From: Gerris lacustris | Taxonomy: Eukaryota > Arthropoda > Insecta > Hemiptera > Gerridae | DNA: 64,000 nucleotides | Assembly (NCBI GenBank): GCA_951217055.1 | Contig: OX578276.1 | Span: 31,643,505 to 31,707,504 of the forward strand | Direction of reading: 5' to 3' | In this document: one piece after another, positions 20,224 to 29,198 of the stretch | Layout: each line of letters starts with the position of its first letter | How positions within the stretch are numbered: the first letter of the stretch is position 1 | Made by a program: the position numbers and the translations under genes | The notes under the pieces: generated by a model | What the model was told of the DNA's origin: nothing | Seen by the model: the letters and a program-made list of their open reading frames with translations, nothing else | Database searches by the model: none

Positions 20224-23200
20224 TAGACTTCCAGAACTCGTGGCTCCTGATGCACCATATCTGGCTAAGTGTGATCAAGACTTACTAGACCTTGAAGTGT
20301 TTATCAGCCATGTAGAAGAGGTCTTGAACACGGCACAACCGATGTCCAGGCCAGGATCAGTCGCTTCAACATCTGCATCTAGAAAATCCGCGGCATCGAT
20401 GCGTCTTGCGGCCAAATTAGCTCTCGCATCAGAAAAGAGAAGGTTGGAGAGTGAAAAGGAGGAGTGTGGGACCAGGATTAACCAGCTTCAACAGGAGCTT
20501 GAAGCAGCCAAATGTAAGATGTCATCGATCGGAGAAAGAGCAAATAGAAATTCAGATCTTCAAGACAGCTTACATGAGGCTACGCAAGCAGAGGAGGTTG
20601 AGGCGGTTTACGAAGCTCTGGAGGTAGGAGACAAGGCTTCACTTCTCCCTGAAATAAGTTATAAAGTAGAATCAAAATTTGCACCTAATACCTCTTTTAT
20701 TTCGGCTAATATTCCATCCTTAGAAAAAAATATACCACCCACCCAAAATGCACCTTTAAATCCTATATTAATGATGACCAAGGTTCAAGTGTTGAACTCC
20801 TTGGTACCTCTCCAATATGATGGTGATAGCTTAAATTATCCTATCTTTCGGGATCGAGTTAGAATGCATCTAGAGGATAATATCCTCCCAGACAATGAAA
20901 AGAAGATCTTCTTGACTAGATTCCTGAAGGGAGAGGCACTAGAAGTCATTCAGTCAAATCTTTCCCTGTCGTATTTAGACTCTATTTCTCTTCTCGAACG
21001 AAGGTTTGGAAATCCTCTCAAAATAACAGAAGCCTGGGTGGAAAAGTTGACAGAAGGGCCGACTTTTAAAATTACCGATTCAAAAGGCTTACAGAAGTTT
21101 TCTGAGAGTATTTCCACAGCATGTAGAGCTCTGCCGGAAGATGCTATCAGGGAGGTAAGCTCGAAAATGTGTCTTAAGAAAATAGCTTCTCGTCTTCCTA
21201 TCCAGTTTCTTCATGGCTGGATATCAGAAGTGTTACCCTTGAAAGGAAAAGAGACCATTCTGGAACTTGCAGCGTATGTAGAAAGGAAAGTAGGACTACT
21301 AACTCACCCAGTTTATTCTATAAATTCCGAAAAAATTAACCTTGTTCAAAATTCAAAAGGAAAACCAACTGTTGCTAAAGGACTAAGAAATAAATCAAAA
21401 CCCGAAAAGTTTTCTGGAAAATCAATAACAAATTTACCGGCCTTTAAAACCCAGGACCAATTTCCTTTAAAATTTGAAAAACCTGAAGTGGTGCAGCCTA
21501 ACCCATTACTCAATTTTTGTTATTTTTGTCAAGACGGCACGCACATTACTGAGTTCTGCTCCAAGCTTCCAAATACTTCAGAAGACATAAGAAGGGAATT
21601 CATTAAAAGAAGCGGTCTTTGCTGGTCTTGTTTAGAACAAGGCCACCTGTCAAAATACTGCAAGAAGAGACTGAAATGTCAAGTTAAAGGGTGTGAAAAG
21701 CTTCATCCAACAAGCCTTCATCAAGAAACAAAGAACCAGTCTTCAGCGAAAATGCGCTCGGCGACTATAGAGAACTTTGTAGGCACGACATCCTTCATAA
21801 TACCTGTCTACCTTCATCAGAAAGACAAGCCAGAAGACCAACACCTGGTTTATGCCCTACTAGATGATGGCAGTGACGCTTGTTTCATTTCAGAAAATCT
21901 GAGAGTAAACATGGGATTAGAAGGTATTCCAACCAGACTTGAGCTTTCCACCCTCCTTAAAAGGTCTTCGGTCTCCAGCTTAAGAATTCCAGACCTGGTA
22001 GTGTCCAGTTTTGATAGAAAAACAGTTATCAACCTTCCGAATAACACATATACTCGAGAACACATTCCTGGCTCTCCGGACGAAATTCCTACACCGAAAT
22101 CAGCAAATCACTTTCCCCATTTGAAAGAGCTAGTACACCTTCTACATCCATTACAAGAAAATACGGAAATTGGAATTCTTATCGGAAGCAATTGCCCAAG
22201 AGCATTATGCCCGCTGGAGGTGATCCGTGGAAAAGATAACGATCCTTATGGAATTAGGACAGAATTAGGTTGGGGGATAATAGGACCCAGACCAAATGCA
22301 AGTACATCATATTGCTCCCGAAGAGTCTCATTTAGAGAGATCATAAATATTTTTAACCTTGACTCAACACACGAAGAAAAGAATTTTGGCCTAGGTCAAT
22401 CAGTAAATGACAAGAGGTTTATAGAAAAAATCTCATCAGGTCTTGTCCACCGAGCAGACAAACATTCTGAGATGCCTCTCCCACTCAAAAACGTTAATTT
22501 GGAGGTGCCTTCTAATCGTATTCTAGCTTTTAAAAGTCTAAATTCAATCAAGAAAAACTGTCAAAATTTGACCTTCAAAGAAAATTACATTCAGTTCATG
22601 AAGGACCAAATTGATAAAGGATATGCCGAAGCAGCAGACAAAACTCAAATAGAACCAGGTAGATTATGGTATTTACCACACCATGGAGTGTACCATCCAA
22701 GAAAACCTGGCAAGATACGAGTGGTTTTTGACTGTTCTGCGGTTTATCAAGGTGTTTCACTAAACAGTATGCTTCTATCTAGTCCAGATTTAACAAATTC
22801 AGTGGTGGGCGTGCTTTTAAGATTCCGTCAGGGAAAAATAGCATTTGTTGGCGATTTAGAAGGAATGTTCTTACAAGTAATCGTTCCAGAGAGGGACAGA
22901 AACCTTCTGAGTTTTTTGTGGTGGGAGGATGGTGATGTCCTAAAAGAACCAAAAGAGTATCGAATGACAGTGCACCTATTTGGAGCTTCGTCGTCACCAG
23001 GTTGTGCTAATTTCGCATTAAGAAAAAAGGCTGAAGAACTAAGAGAAGCAGCAAGAATTATCTTGAAGATAGTTCAAGATGAGGAATTAGAAGAAAATTC
23101 AATAAATCAACTGAGATCACTGCACCCAGTCAAGGACAGTTATGGTCTAATCGTAGTAGGAGGGCGTATTAAGCACTCTCTGCTCTCAGCCCAAGAAAAA

Positions 23201-24403
23201 CACCCTGTTATTCTGCCACGAAAATGTCATGTGACGACCCTTTTAATTCGTGACGCCCATGAAAAGGTACATCATCAAGGTAGAGGTCATACAATGAATA
23301 GACTGCGAGCTCAAGGTTATTGGATTGTAAGAGCCTCTACGGAAGTCTCCAGATATTTACACAACTGTATTAGGTGTCGTCGACTAAGAGGGACTTTTCA
23401 AAGACCTATTATGGCAGATTTGCCCAAGGAACGGGTAACCCCTACCCCACCATTCACCTATAGTGCAGCGGATGTTTTTGGCCCCTTCTACGTTAAGCAG
23501 GGCAGAAGTCAAGTTAAACGATGGGGTATAATTTTTACGTGCTTATCTTGTCGAGCAGTTGACATCGACATATTAGACCATTTAGACACCCACTCTTTTA
23601 TAAACGCCTTGCGAAGATTTCTCTGCAATAGAGGATCTATTCATTCACTTAGGACGGACATGGGCACTAATTTTGTAGGAGCCAAAGAGGAACTCAGAAA
23701 GGCTCTTGAAGAAATAGACATCAACGCTATAGGTACATTTTTAAGCCAACAATGCAATGCAGTGGACTTTCAGTTTTCTCCTCCATACGCCAGTCATATG
23801 AATGGTGCGGTTGAGATACAAATAGGTAGTGTTCGTAGAATCCTAGATTACTTGTTTCAAACGCACAAAGGGCTATTGAATGAAGATTGCTTCAGGACAC
23901 TGCTGAAAGAATGCGAAGCCACTATTAACAGTCGCCCTCTAACAGTAGAAAATCTAACAGATCCCGATATTTCCCCTCTGACACCGAACCACTTACTCAC
24001 AATGAAACCACCTTTACTACCCCCTCCAGGAAAATTTGAAGGTGATCTCAATTATCCTCGAAGAAGGTGGCGTCAGGTGCAACATCTAGCAGAAGAGTTC
24101 TGGACCAGGTGGCACAAGGAGTACCTTCAGTCCTTACATCACAGAACCAAGTGGACTTCTGAAAAAAGAAATCTCCAAGAAGGTGACATAGTGATGATCC
24201 GAGACCCAGCGACTCCTCGTAACACCTGGCCCCTCGCCCGCATAACAGCTACCCATCCATCTAAAGATGGAGTAGTGCGGACTGTTACAATTCGGAGGAA
24301 CCAAGCATCACTGAAAAGAGCGGCGCAAAGCATCGTGCTTCTTCTAGAAGTCGAGAATCAGGACCAGCCTGTACCGACGGGGAGTGTCACTGTCAGTCAA
24401 TAA
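20213..24403 (+). CDS. Bel-Pao Gag-Pol polyprotein with RT active site and RNase H deleted
   Basis: Residue numbers count from codon 20213 (a GTG; the first ATG in frame is 20342). Order: coiled-coil-like Gag region (about 60-110); capsid-like DUF1759 region (about 200-380); two CX2CX4HX4C zinc knuckles (436-449 and 470-483) plus a third Cys/His cluster; aspartic protease LLDDGS (549-554); reverse transcriptase beginning near 800, with motif A aspartate at 881 (GDLEGMF) and the HLFGASSSPGCANFALRK block. The next residues (EELREAARIILKIVQ) already belong to the pre-integrase linker, so motif C (YxDD) and RNase H are missing, with the frame kept. Integrase has its HHCC finger and visible D, D and E residues (AADVFG, RTDMG, VEIQ). 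The TAA stop and last six codons lie inside the 3' LTR. About 1400 codons, versus roughly 1700-1900 for intact relatives. Confidence 0.92.
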   Translation: MLVDRLPELVAPDAPYLAKCDQDLLDLEVFISHVEEVLNTAQPMSRPGSVASTSASRKSAASMRLAAKLALASEKRRLESEKEECGTRINQLQQELEAAKCKMSSIGERANRNSDLQDSLHEATQAEEVEAVYEALEVGDKASLLPEISYKVESKFAPNTSFISANIPSLEKNIPPTQNAPLNPILMMTKVQVLNSLVPLQYDGDSLNYPIFRDRVRMHLEDNILPDNEKKIFLTRFLKGEALEVIQSNLSLSYLDSISLLERRFGNPLKITEAWVEKLTEGPTFKITDSKGLQKFSESISTACRALPEDAIREVSSKMCLKKIASRLPIQFLHGWISEVLPLKGKETILELAAYVERKVGLLTHPVYSINSEKINLVQNSKGKPTVAKGLRNKSKPEKFSGKSITNLPAFKTQDQFPLKFEKPEVVQPNPLLNFCYFCQDGTHITEFCSKLPNTSEDIRREFIKRSGLCWSCLEQGHLSKYCKKRLKCQVKGCEKLHPTSLHQETKNQSSAKMRSATIENFVGTTSFIIPVYLHQKDKPEDQHLVYALLDDGSDACFISENLRVNMGLEGIPTRLELSTLLKRSSVSSLRIPDLVVSSFDRKTVINLPNNTYTREHIPGSPDEIPTPKSANHFPHLKELVHLLHPLQENTEIGILIGSNCPRALCPLEVIRGKDNDPYGIRTELGWGIIGPRPNASTSYCSRRVSFREIINIFNLDSTHEEKNFGLGQSVNDKRFIEKISSGLVHRADKHSEMPLPLKNVNLEVPSNRILAFKSLNSIKKNCQNLTFKENYIQFMKDQIDKGYAEAADKTQIEPGRLWYLPHHGVYHPRKPGKIRVVFDCSAVYQGVSLNSMLLSSPDLTNSVVGVLLRFRQGKIAFVGDLEGMFLQVIVPERDRNLLSFLWWEDGDVLKEPKEYRMTVHLFGASSSPGCANFALRKKAEELREAARIILKIVQDEELEENSINQLRSLHPVKDSYGLIVVGGRIKHSLLSAQEKHPVILPRKCHVTTLLIRDAHEKVHHQGRGHTMNRLRAQGYWIVRASTEVSRYLHNCIRCRRLRGTFQRPIMADLPKERVTPTPPFTYSAADVFGPFYVKQGRSQVKRWGIIFTCLSCRAVDIDILDHLDTHSFINALRRFLCNRGSIHSLRTDMGTNFVGAKEELRKALEEIDINAIGTFLSQQCNAVDFQFSPPYASHMNGAVEIQIGSVRRILDYLFQTHKGLLNEDCFRTLLKECEATINSRPLTVENLTDPDISPLTPNHLLTMKPPLLPPPGKFEGDLNYPRRRWRQVQHLAEEFWTRWHKEYLQSLHHRTKWTSEKRNLQEGDIVMIRDPATPRNTWPLARITATHPSKDGVVRTVTIRRNQASLKRAAQSIVLLLEVENQDQPVPTGSVTVSQ

Positions 24404-24687
24404 TTGACAGTGTAGATTTTATTTTATTGTTTAGTTTAGTTTTCATTTCAAAGTTAATCAAACTATATTTAAATTTTTACGGACAATTATTTAGAAAGAA
24501 GGGAAAAGGATAGAAGGAAAAATTGCAGAAAGAAACATTATTAGAAAGAAAGAAACAGATAAAGAAAAAACACCTTTGATACTATTTTTGACTTGTGACA
24601 ATTCCAAATTCCAAATTAACTGTATTATACTATTTTCCCTACTAAATATATTTCCTGTAAAAAAAATATAACGTTCTTGCCGTTACA
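24385..24687 (+). repeat. 3' LTR of Bel-Pao element
   Basis: Identical by eye to 19590-19892. It is preceded by a short purine-rich GACGGGGAG that could serve as polypurine tract, and followed by the ATAAT duplication (24688-24692). The polyprotein stop codon is at 24401-24403, inside it. Confidence 0.92.
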
Positions 24688-24692
24688 ATAAT

Positions 24693-25630
24693 TTCTAAAG
24701 ACGTCCTCAGTAACAAAATTATAAATCTATGTTTAGAAATAATAAATAAAAATAAATGGCAACATTGCAAATGAATTTATTTTCTCATGGCGCGCTGCCA
24801 CTTATTAATTTTCTTAAATTTAGTGTGAAATGTTAATTTTTTACTCATTTCATTTCCGTTTCGTTATCGTTATGTCGCTAATTAACTAGTGTAATTAGTA
24901 AAATATAGTGTAAAATGGTTGAGTACTTGGAACTATGAGTAGGATTTCGGTTTTATTCTCAATTCCGTTTGTTTTGTGTTCAAATATGAAAGTAACAACA
25001 AATCTGTTGGACACGAATAGTTACTCATTTTTTTGTAAGTACGTTTTGTTTTTGCTGCAATTTCAATAACTAATAAATGGCTATTATATATATATATCTA
25101 TCAATTTGTTATTCCTTATACTAATGGTGATGCAATATATGTGAATTATTGTGCATTTATGTTTATTTATATAGCACTTTTGACTGATGGTTAGATCATT
25201 GTAATATTGGTTTGTAGTAGACAGTATTCGACCAATGACCGTTTGACTATTCTCAAAATACCTTATTATTGGTTATATTAAATTTTCTATTTGAATTCCG
25301 GATCGATTTTCCCCTAGTTTGGTGTTGATTATAATTGATGTCATTTATGGGAAAAGCTTTAGAATACGGTTATCAAGCCCGCAATACATTATTTTCTGAC
25401 TTTATTAATAGTGGGACCAAGGGACATAATCACTCTTATGTATATATAGTATATAACTTATGATGACTCTTTGTTTGGGATGAAGGGATTTAATATCTTC
25501 TATACATCTAAATTTTGAAAAATCTACACAAATCTGTGTGTCGCTGGCTTGATAAATGCATTCTAAAGCTTAGCCATTTATACTACTTACTTGTGGGGTT
25601 ATTTATTATAAATACCTGTAAGTAAATTAT
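24693..25630. other. Intergenic; weak candidate signal-peptide exon
   Basis: At 24935-25034 (+) an ATG opens 33 codons (MSRISVLFSIPFVLCSN...), a possible signal peptide, running into a perfect GTAAGT donor at 25035. No partner exon was found and the composition is ordinary, so I rate this low. Otherwise the stretch is AT-rich with no recognised features. Confidence 0.25.
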
Positions 25631-25632
25631 TT

Positions 25633-26560
25633 GCCTCTAAGCTTACCGAAGGTAACTGAAGCTGTCATCATTCTGAGGAACGAGGATTTTTTTGTCTTCA
25701 ATTTTAAAAATTCCAAGACAGAGACCTGATGTCTGAATCTGTTTCAGACAATCAGGGAATATTTCAGGGAACATTTTTGGTTATCATATCTTAAAAACTA
25801 ATCATCCAATTTTGAATGATATATATTTCGGATGGTAGATCATAATTAGCCTGGTGTTGGTCCCATTTAGGGAGCCAGGGTGGCCGAGGTGCTAAAGACG
25901 CCGCGCAGCTATTACTGAGTTGAGACAACTCGAGGTCGTGGGCTCGTGCATCTATGAATCGCGGGCCGAGCAAGGCGAGGGCACCCCATGAGAGGTTCTC
26001 TTCCCCCTTGCTGTCTAGTGGGTTCGATCCGTGTCATGAGATGTGATATGTATCTATGGTTCGAGGTCGGAGTAGGGCGAGGGCACCCCCTGAGGGGTTC
26101 TCTTCCCCCACACTTTGACGCACGCTCATATAGCTTACTAATGACCACATGATACTCGCTTCAGCGGTACAATGTACAAATGTATGATGTGTGAGGTAGC
26201 TGGAACTCCACCACGGGGCAAGTAAAATGGGTTCACTGTAGGCCTGATTGCGTGGTTCCAACAAGTGGTTCGTCCTACCCGTCTAGTAGGAAGTACTAGG
26301 TAACTACTACTACTACTACTGGTCCCATATAACTTTCAACTTTCTGTGCCCATTTGTTTCTCTTCCACGTGCGCACAAACATAAATTTTTTAACACCTAT
26401 ATCTTCAAAAGTACTCATCTTATTTTTATAAAATTTGGATGGTTTGTCAAAAATGACCTGCAGATAGATAGCTCCATATTAATTTCAATCGCCTGCATTC
26501 TATAAATTTTGCCGAATTGATACTTTCATTCATATAAAAAATCAAAATATTTTGGCAGAT
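25633..26560 (-). repeat. Dispersed repeat family B, copy interrupted by a SINE
   Basis: The 30-nt terminus is at 25633-25662 on the minus strand (gcctctaAGCTTACCGAAGGTAAC...). The body continues to the SINE at 25867 and resumes at 26329 ('ataactttcaactttctgtgcccat...cctgcagatag'), to about 26540. Together the two parts match copy 2 (5095-5500) inverted. Confidence 0.7.
25867..26319 (+). mobile_element. tRNA-derived SINE inserted into family B, with 9-bp target duplication
   Basis: The 5' part resembles a tRNA-Ser/Leu-type head, GGGAGCCAGGGTGGCCGAGG, with an A-box-like TGGCCGAGGTG. A degenerate B box follows (GTGGGCTCGTGC). It ends in a (TAC)n tail. TGGTCCCAT flanks both sides (25858-25866 and 26320-26328) and is part of the interrupted repeat, which proves the insertion. 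Two internal copies of 'gagcaaggcgagggcacccc...gaggttctcttccccc' stand in tandem. A relative lies inverted at 49735-49930. Minus-strand ORFs here are incidental. Confidence 0.8.
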
Positions 26561-26640
26561 TGAAGAAACGGAGGGAAAATTGAATAAATTTGATAATAAT
26601 AGGTTGTAAAAGCATACAATTATTAAATTATACGAAATAG

Positions 26641-27035
26641 AATGCAAGGGTGCTATTTTACTAGACGGGGTCCTTGCTTGGGCCAAGCCATGTCACTCTC
26701 TGCTGTGTGGAAGCTGAATATGTGGCCTTGAGTCAAACAACGAGGGAAGCCCTAAACCTAATAAAGAGGATTCTTAGACAATTAAGCTTCCTCAAACTGG
26801 TTGATGATCAACTACAAATTACTGCGACAATCAAAGCACACAAAATCTTGCGATTAACTTGTTGGAAAGGAGCAAACATATTGATAAGCATCACATCAGA
26901 GGGTTAGTGAGTGAAGGCTGTATAAAGTAACATAGTTCCCAACATCAGAAATGACGGCTTTCTTGACAAAATCCAGCATCAGAGAAGTTTTAGACATTTT
27001 CAGGCAGATTGGGATTAACAATGGATTGCTAGCAT
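26641..27035 (+). pseudogene. Degraded Ty1/copia RNase H-integrase-end fragment
   Basis: The frame around 26700-26780 encodes VEAEYVALSQTTREALNLI, matching the TEAEYxALSEAxxEAxWL block of copia-type RNase H. Shifted frames continue with DNQSTQNLA, then SKHIDKHH, then FPTSEMTAFLTK, in the order expected for copia (CDNQSA, KHIDIRHHF, ADxLTK). Several frameshifts and at least one stop make it dead. The remainder of the element, including LTRs, was not found. Confidence 0.8.
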
Positions 27036-27214
27036 GGATGTTTAATAAAAGGAGGTTTTAGTAAATTATTTTTTGAAAATGAATTATTGGTTTGAAGCAA
27101 GCCTAGACTTGTTTTAAGAGTATTAAAGCTACTTGAGTCAGTCGCTATATTCTCAGTGCTAATCTATACTTGCATTATCAAAGCAAGCCATTAAATTAAA
27201 TTCCTTATAGTTTT

Positions 27215-27500
27215 TCTATAAACTGTGTGAAAACTAATTTTCTCTAATATTTGTTTATTTATTTTGTTTCAGTATAAAAACAGATCACAGTGTTAAGTGA
27301 GTGTACATTTTTTTTTTTTTTTTTTTTTTTTTAAATAATAAATTCTTGTAAAATTGTGGGTGAAAATAATTTTGCTTTGTGTGCTTTTAAATTATCTTTA
27401 TTTAAAATCCCACCTTCATAAATGTTTAACCTGTGGTGTGTTCCTTCGATCGCTTCATTATGCTCTTCTGCTGATGGTACTTATTATTTTTTTTTTGGTT
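27215..27500 (+). repeat. Duplicated segment, copy 1 (candidate decayed first exon)
   Basis: Closely similar to 28074-28392. It holds 'tttatttattttgtttcag' (acceptor-like), GATCACAGTGTTAA|GTGAGT (donor-like), and further on ATG 27422 opening MFNLWCVPSIASLCSSADG. Relative to copy 2 it lacks 41 bp just before GTACTT, so the candidate exon is truncated out of frame. A poly-T run interrupts it at 27310-27332. Confidence 0.6.
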
Positions 27501-28073
27501 TATAAAGGGTATGTTAAGAGTTGTAGTGATGCTAAGTATACCATTTTTAATTAGTATTAAGTCGTGTTTATATATCCTTGAAGGGTAGGAAGGAAAAGAA
27601 GACTAACACTGCTTCATACTGAGTGGCAACGTTTCGGATACTTGAACCATTTTCGAGCCTAAAATATATAATTGTTCATATAAGAATGACATACAAAGTG
27701 CTACATCAATATTTGATAACGTACGGAAAAGATTTCTTAATACCTCTATCCTAAAAATATTGCTTCAGTTTTCAATCTGAAGAGTAGTGAAAAAAGGTAA
27801 GTACAAAACTAGGGTTACAATCAATGAACTAGTGGTCTATCACGCCAAATTCCTACATTCAATAATACAAATTACTAGTAATATGATGGTCAAGTATGAT
27901 TAAAAGGAGCCAATCTGAGTGAAAGCTAAGCCAGTACTTAAAGAGACATGTATGATTACCATGAGTGGAATACAGGCTCTGTGCAGAACTGTTAATAACA
28001 ATACTGTCTAAATAAATAGGTAATAAACTCTCATCTAGCAAAAAACATTAATATAACAATATAAATTAAAAAA
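27501..28073. other. Between the duplicated segments, nothing recognised
   Basis: No domain or TIR was identified. A 60-codon minus-strand frame at 27859-28041 has no recognisable motif. Confidence 0.4.
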
Positions 28074-28392
28074 GTCTATAAACTATGTGAAAACTAATTT
28101 TCTAATATTTGTTTATTTATTTTGTTTCAGATTATTAAAAATGATCACAGTGTTAAGTGAGTGTTAATGGTTTTTTTTTAATAATAAATTCTTGTAAAAT
28201 TGTGGGTGTTAATAATTTTTACATTGTGTGCTTTTAAAGTATCTTTATTTAAAATCCCACCTTCATAAATGTTTAACCTGTGGTGTGTTTCTTCGATCGC
28301 TTCATTATGCTCTTCTGCTAATGGCCCAGTCAACAACAACATGATGACACAACAACAAAATGAGGTACTTATTTATTTTTTTGGTATATAAC
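28074..28392 (+). repeat. Duplicated segment, copy 2, with candidate first coding exon
   Basis: Direct duplicate of 27215-27500 about 860 bp away. It carries ATG 28269, preceded by an in-frame TAA. The frame runs 32 codons (MFNLWCVSSIASLCSSANG... ending MMTQQQNE) to GAG|GTACTT at 28364|28365 in phase 0. The internal MM at 28341 has a better start context (ACAAC-ATG) and precedes a Gln/Asn-rich start. I do not recognise the protein and found no downstream exon, so a host gene is only possible. Confidence 0.35.
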
Positions 28393-29198
28393 AATAAGTA
28401 CTAAGTATTTTTTTTATATTTATTTTATGAGTTGAACAGCAAAGGTTAAAACACCTAGAAAATATTTAAACATTGATGAAAATTTATGAATATTGTAATT
28501 AATTTACATACAAATGTTATAAGGCGTTTGAGTCTTGTCGGTAAAGTATCATTTTAGTTATTGTGTTCTGCCTTATTGTGGTCATTTTATAATAGTTATC
28601 TCGGGTAAGTCATGTGTTTTTCTTAGATTCTCTAGTTATTGACAGCCAGTATATTTCTTTCATATAGACATTTCCAGCTAAAAATAATTAAGGTTGGTAT
28701 CAAATCAAATTTTTGGTGTCATCTTTCTTTGTCTGCAATGGATCTACAATTTTATGAAGTCTTCATGGATAAAACAAAGGTTAAATACCAGATTAGTGAA
28801 TAAATGAAGGATTATACTTACTTTCTTCCATATGCTAATAATAAAATATGCAGTGAAGCTGGTGGTAGGCTATTACGAACAAATTTCACTGACTATCGTC
28901 GATGGAAAGCAGGATCGTGGTTGTATAAGGGTGTAATGATATATAAGTATTTAGGGGGATACAAAATTTAGAGATATATGAGAGAGTAATTGAGTTATGT
29001 ATATATGGGGGTTTATATTTCCTTCTTGGGTTATTCACGAGCTGATTAAATTTTTCTTAGATGCTTAAATTGTTTTTATCAGTATCAATAAGGTAACTTA
29101 ATTTTGCATCTTTATGATTATTGTAATAAATAATTGCATCTGGTTTAGGTAATATTAGTCTGACCTTTTTTCTCAAGACCACAATCTCTGATATATTT
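28393..29198. other. Intergenic, nothing recognised
   Basis: AT-rich. A stretch around 28800-28950 looks less repetitive, but no frame gives a family I know. Confidence 0.4.

Larger units (their letters stand above)
19590..24687 (+). mobile_element. Bel-Pao LTR retrotransposon, internally deleted, 5098 bp
   Basis: Two 303-bp LTRs (19590-19892 and 24385-24687), both TG...CA and identical by eye, flank Gag, protease, truncated reverse transcriptase and integrase. A 5-bp duplication ATAAT borders the element. Identical LTRs indicate a very recent insertion. The Pol region lacks the reverse transcriptase YxDD motif, the RNase H domain and the linker. Such a copy cannot copy itself and would have to use a helper element's enzyme. 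The primer-binding site was not assigned; TGG occurs at 19912 and 19940, not directly at the LTR edge. Confidence 0.93.

Noticed and set aside
24935..25034. Secreted-protein first exon with GTAAGT donor
   Set aside because: Only 33 codons and no downstream exon found. Mentioned in the intergenic entry but not called as a gene.
25869..25960. Functional tRNA-Ser/Leu gene
   Set aside because: The B box is degenerate, no convincing cloverleaf could be drawn, and the sequence continues into a SINE body with target duplication.
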